This document shows positions 9,413-18,252 of a DNA stretch of 64,000 nucleotides, piece after piece. Made by a program: the position numbers and the translations under genes. The DNA lies in assembly GCF_028768465.1 (NCBI RefSeq), contig NZ_CP118225.1:186001-250000 (forward strand), given 5' to 3'. This DNA is from Rhodopirellula sp. P2. GTDB taxonomy: Bacteria; Planctomycetota; Planctomycetia; Pirellulales; Pirellulaceae. Below the pieces are notes generated by a model. It was not told the DNA's origin. It saw only the letters and a list, made by a program, of their open reading frames with translations, and did not search any database. How positions within the stretch are numbered: position 1 is the stretch's first letter; every line of letters begins with the position of its first letter.

Positions 9413-12400
9413 CTAAGCGTCCTTTACGAACCGCTCGTCCTTGATTCCTAGTCGCAGCTTCCACTCCATCGCGGCACAGTACAGCACCGGGACCACGAAC
9501 ATCGTGATGATTGCGATGGCCATTCCTCCGAAGCTCGGAATGGCCATTGGCACCATGATGTCGCTGCCTCGGCCGGTGGATGTCAGAATGGGAATCAATG
9601 CCAGCAAAGTCGTTGCTGTGGTCATTAAACACGGGCGTACGCGGCGCATGCCGGCAGTTACGGTGGCTTCGCGGGCGTGCTTGGCGTTTTCGATCCGGTC
9701 CTTGCGGAAGCTTTCGTCGAGGTAGGACGCAATCACCACGCCGTCGTCACTGGCGATTCCGAACAGGGCGAGAAAGCCGACCCAGACGGCGACGCTTAGA
9801 TTGATCGTCTTGACCTGGAAAAGCTCACGCATGTTGGTGCCGAGCAAACTGAAGTCGAGAAACCAATCGGTGTCGTACAACCACAGCATGATGAAGCCGC
9901 CTGCCCAAGCGATCAGAATGCCACTGAAAACGAGCGATGTCGTGATGGCAGATTTGAACTGCATGTACAGAATCAGAAAGATGATTCCGAGGGCTAGCGG
10001 TAACACAATCGACAATGTCTTCTGCGATCGGATTTGGTTCTCGTAGTTGCCCGCGAACGTGTACGTCACACCGGCCGGCAGCGTGAACTCGCCCGAGTCG
10101 ATTTTCGATTGTAAGAATGCTTGAGCATCCTCGACCACGTCGACTTCCGCTTCGCCAGGTTTCTTGTCGAACAGTACGTAACCGAGCAAGAATGTGTCTT
10201 CGCTCTTGATGACTTGCGGGCCGCGGGTGTAGCGAATGTCGGCTAGTTGGCCGAGCGGGATTTGTGCGCCAGCTGGCGTTGGAACGAGAATCCGTTCGAG
10301 CGACTCGAGGTCGTCTCGCAACTCTCGGGCGTAACGCACGCGGACAGGGAACCGCTCGCGACCTTCGACCGTCGTTGTGATTTGCCGGCCACCGATCGCG
10401 ACTTCGATCACATCCTGCACGCTGCGGATGTGCAACCCGTATCGCTTGATCGCATCACGGTCGATGTCGATTTCCAAGTACGGCTTGCCGACGATTCGGT
10501 CAGCGATGACGGCGGAGGATTGCACGGTCGGAACTTGTTTCAGTAGCGATTCCAATTCGAGAGCAACTCGCTCGATCGTTTCCAGGTCCGGGCCTTTGAC
10601 CTTCATTCCCATCGGTGCTCGCATGCCGCTTTGCAGCATCACGATCCGAGCTGCGATCGGTTGCAGCTTGGGTGCCGATGTCGTGCCTGGGATTTCAGCT
10701 GCCGCGGTGATTGCTTGCCAGATATCATCCGGCGTGCGAATCTCGTCACGCCATTGGCGGAACGGTCGGCCAGCGGGATCGAGAATCAGCACACCGGAGT
10801 CATCGCGGACGAACTCGTCGGCTTCCTCGTCGTAGCGGAAGTTTAGCCTATGACCGTCTTCGTCCGATTTGTATTCGGACTTGTAGGTGATGTAGGTCTC
10901 GATCATCGACACGGGAGCGGGATCGAGTGGCGTGTCGGCGCGACCGATCTTACCGACCACTGATTCGACTTCGGGAATCGACACCAACAGTTGATTCTGC
11001 AGCTGCAAAACATCCATTGCTTCGCCGATCGAAGCGTGCGGCATCGTCGTTGGCATGTAGAGAAACGAGCCTTCATCGAGCGGCGGCATGAACTCTTTGC
11101 CGAGTCCCGGTAACACGTCGGTTGCAGCTTTCCAAGGACCGGACTGACGAACGGTCGTTTCAGACACACCAATCATCGAGAGTGACTTGGGGACGAAACC
11201 GAATACTTTGTCGAAGCCCAACCAAGCCGATCCGCCGAAAAGCAGGATCGCAGTTGGAAAGCAGAGAAACGCTAGCTTGTGGTTCAAGCACCAACGCAGG
11301 ATCGGTTCGTACAAGAATCGCTGAAAGATGGTGAAGAACCCGAGGATGCCGCCAATCAATCCGCCGACGAACAGCAAGTTCAACAGCAAACCTTTCTGTG
11401 GCCCCAGCGGCAACCACTCCTGAGTCAGCAACACGCCGACGACCAACGCCGCAAGTGCACTGGCCGCGTACGGTCCGAAACGGTGGTAACGCTCGGGGAT
11501 CCTTTCTTCATTCAGCTTGTACGCCGACAGCGCGATCAAGATAACACCGACCCACCATGTCAGTAGCATCGACGCGGCAATGCCCAGGATCAGCAACGCG
11601 AACCAGGCTCCGCGACGCAAGCTCTTCGATACAATACGCCCACCCATCAGGATGTGGGCCGCAGGCGGAATGATGGTCAACGCCACAATGACAGAAGCTG
11701 CGAGTGCAAACGTCTTGGTAAAAGCGAGCGGTCGAAACAACTTTCCTTCTGCACCGATCATCGTGAACACCGGCAGAAAACTGACCACGGTCGTTGTCAC
11801 GGCGGTCAGCACCGCACCGGCGACTTCGTGAGCCGCCTTGAAAATCACCGTCAACTTGTCATCTTCCGGTTCCGCTTCGTCGAGATATTTGAGAATGTTC
11901 TCGGTGAGAATGATCCCCATGTCGACCATGGTCCCGATTGCAATCGCGATGCCTGACAGGGCGACGATATTGGCATCCACACCGAAGGTCTTCATGGCGA
12001 TGAAGCACATCAGCACCGCCAGCGGCAGCAACGCGCTAATGAGGAACGAACTGCGCAAATGGATGACCATCACCAGGATCACAATGATCGTGACGAGGAT
12101 TTCCTCAAAAAGCGCCGTGTTCAACGTACCCAATGTCTCGTAGATCAATCCGGTGCGATCGTAGAACGGAACGACCGCGACTTGACTGGTCGTGATCCAT
12201 GTCGGCCACTGTTCTTGAGGCATGCCACGAAGATGTTTCACCCAAGCATCGCTGCTGGTCATTGCTCCGGTGATCGGTTCCAGACCATGGCGATCGGCGT
12301 ACAAGTCAACTTCATCGGCAGACGTCTTCGTGTAATCGACAAGCACCTTTGTGGGCAGACCCGGTGAGACTTCTTTGATGCGTTGCTTGATGTTTTTGAT

Positions 12401-13390
12401 TGCCGCTAGTGGGTTGTACCCGTAGCGCACGACCGCGACGCCGCCGACGGCTTCGGCACCTGCCTTATCCAACGCACCACGCCGAAGTGCCGGCCCAAGC
12501 GACACGTGGGCAACGTCGGCGACCGTGATCGGCACGTTGTCCGTTACCTTCACGACGGTCTTCTCGATGTCTTCGATATTCTCGATGAAGCCCAAACCAC
12601 GGATAACGTATTCGGCCTTATTCAGTTCAATCGTCCGAGCACCCACGTCAACATTCGTCATCCGAATGGACTCGAACACTTTGGCCAACGTCACGCCAGC
12701 GGCCCGCATCGCATCGGGATCAACGTCGATTTGATATTCCTGAACGAAGCCACCAATCGACGCCACTTCACTGATGCCTTCGGCCGACGTCAGCGAATAT
12801 CGAACGTAGTAATCCTGGATCGTACGCAGTTCTCGCAAATCCCAGCCGCCCGTCGGGTTTCCATCTGGATCGCGACCTTCGAGCGTATAAAGATAAATTT
12901 GTCCGAGTGCCGTCGCGTCTGGCCCCAGTGTCGGCTGCACACCATCAGGCAGCGTGCCGGCCGGCAAACTATTCAGTTTTTCCAGCACCCGCGTTCGGGA
13001 CCAATAGAAGTCCGCGTCTTCGCCAAAGATGATGTAGATCGACGAAAAGCCGAACATCGAATAGCTGCGGATCGTCTTGACTTCGGGAATGCCCAGCAGC
13101 GCGACCGTCAGCGGATAACCGATTTGGTCCTCCACGTCTTGCGGGCTACGCCCCATCCACTGCGTGAACACGATCTGCTGGTTTTCGCCAATGTCAGGAA
13201 TCGCATCGACGGGTACCGGATCGCGAGGCAATGCTCCCGTGTCCCAGTCGAACGGAGCGATCATGATGCCCCAACCAAGCGTCGCGATGACCAGCAACAA
13301 CACAACTAGCTTGTTGGTCAAGCAGAACCAAATCAGCCGGCCGAGGACCGAGCGTTTCGCGTTTTCGATTGTTGCATCGTTGTCAGGCAT
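9413..13390 (-). CDS. cusA: Heavy-metal efflux RND pump, CusA-like, with an enlarged membrane domain
   Basis: This 1325-residue protein is clearly longer than typical CusA/CzcA proteins (about 1050). It has the N-terminal helix, VDAIPDIGENQQIVFTQWMG and the proton-relay helix GIAIAIGTMVDMGIILTEN near residue 490. Residues 585-690 add several hydrophobic helices after the first membrane block. Near residue 917 the segment IVMLQSGMRAPMGMKVKG aligns with the E. coli CusA region that holds a copper-ligand methionine. The long substrate loop also carries an inserted acidic stretch around residues 835-865. It is expected to export Cu(I)/Ag(I) from periplasm or cytoplasm with the adaptor encoded 15 bp upstream. 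The gene symbol reflects similarity, not proof of substrate. Confidence 0.9.
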   Translation of the reverse strand: MPDNDATIENAKRSVLGRLIWFCLTNKLVVLLLVIATLGWGIMIAPFDWDTGALPRDPVPVDAIPDIGENQQIVFTQWMGRSPQDVEDQIGYPLTVALLGIPEVKTIRSYSMFGFSSIYIIFGEDADFYWSRTRVLEKLNSLPAGTLPDGVQPTLGPDATALGQIYLYTLEGRDPDGNPTGGWDLRELRTIQDYYVRYSLTSAEGISEVASIGGFVQEYQIDVDPDAMRAAGVTLAKVFESIRMTNVDVGARTIELNKAEYVIRGLGFIENIEDIEKTVVKVTDNVPITVADVAHVSLGPALRRGALDKAGAEAVGGVAVVRYGYNPLAAIKNIKQRIKEVSPGLPTKVLVDYTKTSADEVDLYADRHGLEPITGAMTSSDAWVKHLRGMPQEQWPTWITTSQVAVVPFYDRTGLIYETLGTLNTALFEEILVTIIVILVMVIHLRSSFLISALLPLAVLMCFIAMKTFGVDANIVALSGIAIAIGTMVDMGIILTENILKYLDEAEPEDDKLTVIFKAAHEVAGAVLTAVTTTVVSFLPVFTMIGAEGKLFRPLAFTKTFALAASVIVALTIIPPAAHILMGGRIVSKSLRRGAWFALLILGIAASMLLTWWVGVILIALSAYKLNEERIPERYHRFGPYAASALAALVVGVLLTQEWLPLGPQKGLLLNLLFVGGLIGGILGFFTIFQRFLYEPILRWCLNHKLAFLCFPTAILLFGGSAWLGFDKVFGFVPKSLSMIGVSETTVRQSGPWKAATDVLPGLGKEFMPPLDEGSFLYMPTTMPHASIGEAMDVLQLQNQLLVSIPEVESVVGKIGRADTPLDPAPVSMIETYITYKSEYKSDEDGHRLNFRYDEEADEFVRDDSGVLILDPAGRPFRQWRDEIRTPDDIWQAITAAAEIPGTTSAPKLQPIAARIVMLQSGMRAPMGMKVKGPDLETIERVALELESLLKQVPTVQSSAVIADRIVGKPYLEIDIDRDAIKRYGLHIRSVQDVIEVAIGGRQITTTVEGRERFPVRVRYARELRDDLESLERILVPTPAGAQIPLGQLADIRYTRGPQVIKSEDTFLLGYVLFDKKPGEAEVDVVEDAQAFLQSKIDSGEFTLPAGVTYTFAGNYENQIRSQKTLSIVLPLALGIIFLILYMQFKSAITTSLVFSGILIAWAGGFIMLWLYDTDWFLDFSLLGTNMRELFQVKTINLSVAVWVGFLALFGIASDDGVVIASYLDESFRKDRIENAKHAREATVTAGMRRVRPCLMTTATTLLALIPILTSTGRGSDIMVPMAIPSFGGMAIAIITMFVVPVLYCAAMEWKLRLGIKDERFVKDA

Positions 13391-13405
13391 GTTGGGATTT
13401 TCGGC

Positions 13406-15733
13406 CTACAGCTTTTCGACTTTGTCGGCACACTTCAGCATCGAAGCGCCATAGTACGGATTGCGAACGGCATCATCCGATTGAATCCAAGAGGCACCGC
13501 GACCCTCAAAGGCCATCGGGCAATGAAGCTCATAAAGCGTTTCGTCAGTCGGTAGGCCGAACATTCGCTTGAGGCTCAACATCTGTTCAGACAGCAACGC
13601 GAACCCGCTACGCAAGGCGGCGAGGTCGTTTGCCTTCTGCAATCTTGTAGTGATCTCGGACAAGTCGCGTTTCTCTTTGGTCCACATTTCGACGGATTTG
13701 TCTTCGGAGACGATTGGCAGCAATGAAGCCGATCGCTGATGCAACGGCTCGACCGCTCGCTTTGCGGCATCCAAATCGTCCGCCGCGAGTGCTTGACTTA
13801 GTTGCAAATAGGGTGCGACAAAACCACTGAGTTGCTCGACGACTTCTGCCGGAGCGGCCATGTTCGTCATGGATCGCATCTGCATTTCGTCGTGAGACAT
13901 CGGCAAAGGGAACTGAGCCTTCATTTGATCGACGTGCTGGCGAGTCAACGCGAACACCCGATCGGCTTCACGCATGGAATTTACCTCGCGGCCTTCGGTG
14001 ACATCGTTCCGCAATAGCATTGCGACCTCCAACCACTGCGGTCGCATTTGAGGACCGATCAAGTCCGCCGGCACCGCTTCAAAAGCTTTGCTCAATTGGT
14101 CGTAGCTTCCGCGAATCTCAGCAAGATTCGCCGCTTCGATCTTTGCTTGAATCGTTTTGTATTGCTCAACAATGCCCCGCATCGCATCACGTACCGCTGG
14201 CACCAATTCCGTTGGACCTGCGTCCATCTTGACGCCTTCTTCGTCCTTCGGCATTTCCATGCCTCCGTGATTGTGTCCACCGCCGCCACCACCTTGTGGT
14301 GTCATCATCGAAGGCTTTGCGGAAATCTGAAGCGCACTGTCGAGCTTGAAGTTGCCGTTGGTCACGACCAAGTCGCCTTCTTCGAGGCCCGACTTTACTA
14401 GGTAGAAGTCGCCGGCGCGCGGACCGATCACAATCTCGCGACCCTCGTAAGTTGGCTTGTCGGCGTCGGGAATCTGCACGTACACAATCGCTCGCGTCCC
14501 GGTCAGCAACACGGCTGACGCCGGTACGACCAATGGTTTCGCGGCACTCGTTGGCTCCGCCGTGACGTAGCCAAGCGTTTCTGCTCGCACCAACGGCATG
14601 CCGCAAATGTCACAGTCGCCAGGCTGGTCTTTGATGATTTCCGGGTGCATCGGACTGATCCACTTTCCTGCCAACGATGCGTCGAGCACTCGGCCACCCG
14701 AAGCGACGTTCGACTTGACGATCGCTCGCACAAACATCTCCGGCTTCAATCGGCCATCACCATTCGACACATTGACACGAACTTTCACCGTCCGTGTGTT
14801 TTCGTTTAACACTGGGTCAATGAACGCGATTCGGCCGCGGAAAACTTCGCCAGGATAGGCTTCAGTCGTGAACTCGACGTCTTGCCCGTATCGCAACCAA
14901 GCCAGATCCGATTCATACGCATCCATTTGAACCCACAGGTGATTCAGATCGGCGACCGTGTAGATGCGGTCGCCGGTTTGGACGCGGTCGCCTTCTTGTT
15001 TGTTCTTCGCAACCACCACACCGCCGACGGGCGAATAGATCGTCACCGTTTCGGATGACTTACCGCGCTCTTCGATTGTTTGAATCTGCTCCGTCGTCAA
15101 ACCGAGTAAACGCAACTTCTCGCGAGCGGACTCGGCAAGATCGAGCGGTTCGATAAAACGAGAGGAACTCTGCGGCCGATCGCGTTTGGTCACCGCCAAC
15201 AGTTCTTCCTGCGCGGTGTAGAGTGCCTCGCTGTAGATCTGGACCATGTGATCGCCCTTGTTGACTTCGACGCCAGTGAAATCAACGAACATGCGTTCCA
15301 ATCGACCGGGCACCCAAGCGGTGATGTGGGCAAGACGAGTTTCGTCGTATTCGACCTTGCCAACCATGCGAACGTCGGCAGTGACATACTGTCGACGCAC
15401 GGGGCTGACCTGCACGTTCATCAGGCTCTTGATTTCTGGGCTAATCGAAACCGTGCGAACGCCGCCGGCCGATTCCTTGACTGGCACCAAGTCCATGCCA
15501 CAGATTGGACAACTGCCCGGACCGTCGCGACGTATTTGCGGGTGCATCGAACAAGTCCAAATTGAAGGCTTGCTTTGCATTGCCTCCGAGTGCGCCGTTG
15601 AGGAAGTCTCGGAGACTTTCGACTCTCCTGAGCCGCCGTTAAACCAAGATGCGACGACGACACCCAGCAGCACAAACGCCACCGCTTGTCCAATCCAGAG
15701 CTTTCCGCGGTGTTGCTTGAAGAATTCGTTCAT
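13406..15733 (-). CDS. cusB: CusB-like RND adaptor with two heavy-metal-binding domains and a DUF3347-type tail
   Basis: This 775-residue adaptor has a membrane anchor at residues 12-30. A first metal-binding domain at 58-85 (WTCSMHPQIRRDGPGSCPIC) is followed by the adaptor core. A second copy lies at 358-382 (WISPMHPEIIKDQPGDCDIC), inserted inside the adaptor core rather than at an end. The C-terminal part (about 510-775) ends with CPMAFEGRGASWI and RNPYYGASMLKC, a pattern typical of DUF3347 domains found with copper systems. A His/Met-rich linker (HNHGGMEMP) precedes it. The gene starts 9 bp after the anti-sigma-like gene and ends 15 bp before the pump gene, so the three form one operon. 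Confidence 0.92.
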   Translation of the reverse strand: MNEFFKQHRGKLWIGQAVAFVLLGVVVASWFNGGSGESKVSETSSTAHSEAMQSKPSIWTCSMHPQIRRDGPGSCPICGMDLVPVKESAGGVRTVSISPEIKSLMNVQVSPVRRQYVTADVRMVGKVEYDETRLAHITAWVPGRLERMFVDFTGVEVNKGDHMVQIYSEALYTAQEELLAVTKRDRPQSSSRFIEPLDLAESAREKLRLLGLTTEQIQTIEERGKSSETVTIYSPVGGVVVAKNKQEGDRVQTGDRIYTVADLNHLWVQMDAYESDLAWLRYGQDVEFTTEAYPGEVFRGRIAFIDPVLNENTRTVKVRVNVSNGDGRLKPEMFVRAIVKSNVASGGRVLDASLAGKWISPMHPEIIKDQPGDCDICGMPLVRAETLGYVTAEPTSAAKPLVVPASAVLLTGTRAIVYVQIPDADKPTYEGREIVIGPRAGDFYLVKSGLEEGDLVVTNGNFKLDSALQISAKPSMMTPQGGGGGGHNHGGMEMPKDEEGVKMDAGPTELVPAVRDAMRGIVEQYKTIQAKIEAANLAEIRGSYDQLSKAFEAVPADLIGPQMRPQWLEVAMLLRNDVTEGREVNSMREADRVFALTRQHVDQMKAQFPLPMSHDEMQMRSMTNMAAPAEVVEQLSGFVAPYLQLSQALAADDLDAAKRAVEPLHQRSASLLPIVSEDKSVEMWTKEKRDLSEITTRLQKANDLAALRSGFALLSEQMLSLKRMFGLPTDETLYELHCPMAFEGRGASWIQSDDAVRNPYYGASMLKCADKVEKL

Positions 15734-15742
15734 GAGTTCGCT

Positions 15743-16657
15743 TTAGGATTTGTTCAACCAAGTCACGAGCTTCGCCACTTCGTCTTGGTCACGAACGCCA
15801 ACGGCTGTAACGCTCCGCGTGCCTTGCTTCCAAGTCGCCGCGATGCTGGAATCGAGATCAACGAGGCAGCAATCCTTGTCGCCGCACATCGCCATGCTCT
15901 GGCGACGATCGCCAAACCAAGCCGTCTCTTCGTCGTCGTGTTCAAACAGAACCAACGTCGAACCGTCATTCCGTTTGCAAACCGCTTTCACGCAGGTGCA
16001 GCAAGGCATCTTCAACACGCTTGTCGACGCCAACGAATAGCCCTCTGGCAATCCGCCGGAGACGATCGGTCGATAACCGACCAACTTCACTGCTCCCTCT
16101 GTGTCGACTTTCTCACCATCGTACTTCGTCAGCAGCATCTGTTCCGCTCCATCCGGATCGCTTGGCAGCTTCTGCAAATAGTCATCCATCACGCTAGCGA
16201 ATTCGACCATGTGCTCAGCCGACATTTCGTCGTCATGAGTATGCCCGTCGTTGCCGTGCATCGCCATCGCTCTACCGTTGCCGGCCATTTCGTGTTTGTT
16301 GTTGCCGCCGTACCAAAGGCCAAAGCCAAGCAACAACAGAATGGACGCCGCCATCGACACCAGTCCCGCACCATACGGCGACTCACGAACCCAAACGCTG
16401 AACCGTCGCGATAGTGTCACCGGCTCATTGGCTTTCGAAAGTTCACGCTCAATCCGCTGCCAAAGATCGTCCCGTTTGGCTGGAATAGGAGCCTGCGCAA
16501 AAGCCGACCCGAGTGACTCGAACGCACGAAGCTCCGATGCACACGATTCGCACGCCTCAACGTGTTGTGCCACAGTTGCCGCTTGTCCAGCCGAAAGCTC
16601 GCCGTCGTGATATGCCGACAGGTATGGCTGCACGGTTTTGCAATCGTTGGTTGACAT
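15743..16657 (-). CDS. Membrane anti-sigma-factor-like protein with a Cys/His-rich periplasmic domain
   Basis: This 304-residue protein begins with a zinc-finger anti-sigma domain: HVEACESC gives the H-x3-C-x2-C signature at residues 32-39. One transmembrane helix lies at 96-117. A Met/His-rich stretch follows (HEMAGNGRAMAMHGNDGHTH). The periplasmic domain has several Cys clusters (MPCCTCVKAVC, MCGDKDCCLVD). It is expected to hold an ECF sigma factor at the membrane and to sense metal outside through the Cys/Met/His residues. It is the first gene of the operon with the CusB/CusA-like genes. No sigma factor gene lies upstream; the next gene is divergent. Confidence 0.82.
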   Translation of the reverse strand: MSTNDCKTVQPYLSAYHDGELSAGQAATVAQHVEACESCASELRAFESLGSAFAQAPIPAKRDDLWQRIERELSKANEPVTLSRRFSVWVRESPYGAGLVSMAASILLLLGFGLWYGGNNKHEMAGNGRAMAMHGNDGHTHDDEMSAEHMVEFASVMDDYLQKLPSDPDGAEQMLLTKYDGEKVDTEGAVKLVGYRPIVSGGLPEGYSLASTSVLKMPCCTCVKAVCKRNDGSTLVLFEHDDEETAWFGDRRQSMAMCGDKDCCLVDLDSSIAATWKQGTRSVTAVGVRDQDEVAKLVTWLNKS

Positions 16658-16720
16658 AAGCCACTCGTTCTCCGCGAGACGTTTCTGCTGTTATGTGTTT
16701 TTTGATGCCCCAAGTTGCCG

Positions 16721-16774
16721 TTTCTTCACGCAATTGGGGGAAATAGAAGAATTCTTACGCGCCGCGTGAAGAAA
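16721..16774. promoter_or_regulatory. 11-bp perfect inverted repeat in a divergent promoter region
   Basis: TTTCTTCACGC at 16721-16731 and its exact reverse complement GCGTGAAGAAA at 16764-16774 are separated by 32 bases. They lie in the 188-bp gap between the anti-sigma/cusBA operon (minus) and the metal-binding lipoprotein gene (plus). A perfect 11-bp pair placed symmetrically between divergent metal genes could be a shared operator, or two divergent copies of a promoter element for the same regulator. Neither is proven. Confidence 0.45.
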
Positions 16775-16845
16775 GCGACCGCCCAAGCATCCAAATGCAC
16801 GTCGATCGAAAACTCCGCCCTCCTGATCCGCGAAGGCAAATCCCC

Positions 16846-17277
16846 ATGCGACTTACGAAATTCATCCCTTTCCTGCTCGGCGGGATGCTCATTCTCGGCA
16901 TTTACGGGTGTAACTCGCCCGAATCCGACCCTGTGACGCCCCCCGCGACTCCCGCCAGCGATACCGCTGACGCCCATGCTGACCATGACCATGGCGACCA
17001 TGCCGACCACGACCACGCCGATCACGATCACGGCAACCATGCCGATGCCGATTCTCCGATGGCCAAGATGATGCCGGGGCTAAAAGAGCTGTCGCCAGAG
17101 GACTACAAGTCCGCGATGGCCCAACACATGTGCCCAGTCAGCGGTGAGATGCTCGGAACGATGGGAGCTCCTGAAAAGGTCGATGTGAACGGCAAGTCAG
17201 TGTGGATTTGCTGCGACGGCTGCAAAGACAAACTGCTCGCCGACCCAGACAAGTACCTCGCCAAGTTGAATCAGTAG
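16846..17277 (+). CDS. His-rich lipoprotein with one CPV...CC..C metal-binding module
   Basis: This 143-residue protein starts at ATG 16846 with GAAGG upstream. It has a lipobox ending IYGC (Cys22). A His/Asp linker follows (DHDHGDHADHDHADHDHG), then one module with CPVSGEMLGTMG and VWICCDGCKDKLLADPDKYL. The same module occurs twice in the next gene. The CPxSG / CCxGC pattern resembles YHS/TRASH-like heavy-metal-binding modules. It probably works as a periplasmic metal buffer or chaperone beside the divergent CusBA-like pump. Confidence 0.85.
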   Translation: MRLTKFIPFLLGGMLILGIYGCNSPESDPVTPPATPASDTADAHADHDHGDHADHDHADHDHGNHADADSPMAKMMPGLKELSPEDYKSAMAQHMCPVSGEMLGTMGAPEKVDVNGKSVWICCDGCKDKLLADPDKYLAKLNQ

Positions 17278-17326
17278 CCCCACGTTCATCACCCTGTACC
17301 ATCACTATTTTCAAAGAACTATATCA

Positions 17327-18220
17327 ATGAAACTTCGCATTCTCACTGCAATTGTCGCGGCCACACTGTTCGCGTCGCCCCAACTCGCGACCGCGCAGGA
17401 CGTCCACTCCGGACACGACCACGCGGCACACAACCACGCTGGCCACAGCCACGCCACTGCGGCAACTGGCCCTCACGGTGGCACTGTGCAAACCGTTGGC
17501 GACCGCCGAGTCGAAACGGTGATCGCCGACAAAGGCATCATGTTCATGATCCTTGGCAAGAACGACCAACCGATCGCCCCGCCCGACGCGAGCGGCACGC
17601 TGAAACTGCGAGTTGGTGACAGCGAGAAGGAATACACCTACCAACTCAAAACGCTCAAGAATCTCGCGATTGGAGTCGGCGTCGACCTTTCCAAAGTCGT
17701 TGATCGACCGTTGCACATGAACGTCGAGATCACCAACATCGGAAACCAGCCTCTGGTATTCCACGCGATGGGCAAACTCGCCAGCGGTAAGCTCTCTGAT
17801 GAACTCCTCATCAGCCTCCAAGCCACATGCCCCGTCAGCGGCCAACCGCTCGGCAGCATGGGAAAGCCACCCAAGGTCACGATCGGTGACAAGTCACTCT
17901 TCGTCTGCTGTGCCGGCTGTACCAAGAAAGTCGAAGCCTCACCCGACCAGTACCTCACCAAGTACTACACCGCCAAAGGCGAACAAGTCCGCGAGGGCGT
18001 TTTCAAATCGACGCTTGCCGATGCTGCCGCAATCGCCGCACAGAAAACCTGTCCCGTCATGGACGAACCACTTGGTGGCATGGGCGTCCCAGGCAAGGTC
18101 AATGTCAACGGAAAAGCCGTCTACATCTGCTGCCCCGGCTGCGCCAAAAAGCTAGCCGCCAAACCAGACAAGTACCTCGCGGCCCTCAAAGCCAAGGGAA
18201 TCACTCCACCAGCGTTTTGA
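17327..18220 (+). CDS. Secreted His-rich protein with two CPV...CC..C metal-binding modules
   Basis: This 297-residue protein has a signal peptide (MKLRILTAIVAATLFASPQL), a His-rich segment (HSGHDHAAHNHAGHSHA), and a beta-rich central domain (about 50-160) of unknown family. Two modules follow: CPVSGQPLGSMG with FVCCAGCTKKVEASPDQYL, and CPVMDEPLGGMG with YICCPGCAKKLAAKPDKYL. It lies 49 bp downstream of the lipoprotein with the single module, in the same direction, so it is probably co-transcribed. Metal binding in the periplasm is inferred from the ligands. It ends convergently with the next gene (32-bp gap). Confidence 0.85.
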   Translation: MKLRILTAIVAATLFASPQLATAQDVHSGHDHAAHNHAGHSHATAATGPHGGTVQTVGDRRVETVIADKGIMFMILGKNDQPIAPPDASGTLKLRVGDSEKEYTYQLKTLKNLAIGVGVDLSKVVDRPLHMNVEITNIGNQPLVFHAMGKLASGKLSDELLISLQATCPVSGQPLGSMGKPPKVTIGDKSLFVCCAGCTKKVEASPDQYLTKYYTAKGEQVREGVFKSTLADAAAIAAQKTCPVMDEPLGGMGVPGKVNVNGKAVYICCPGCAKKLAAKPDKYLAALKAKGITPPAF

Positions 18221-18252
18221 TGTTGAACGCCCGAGACCGGATCACCGAAAAC

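Noticed and set aside
12506-13309. 267-residue plus-strand frame inside the CusA-like gene
   Set aside because: Antisense shadow with no domain features; the minus strand encodes an RND pump.
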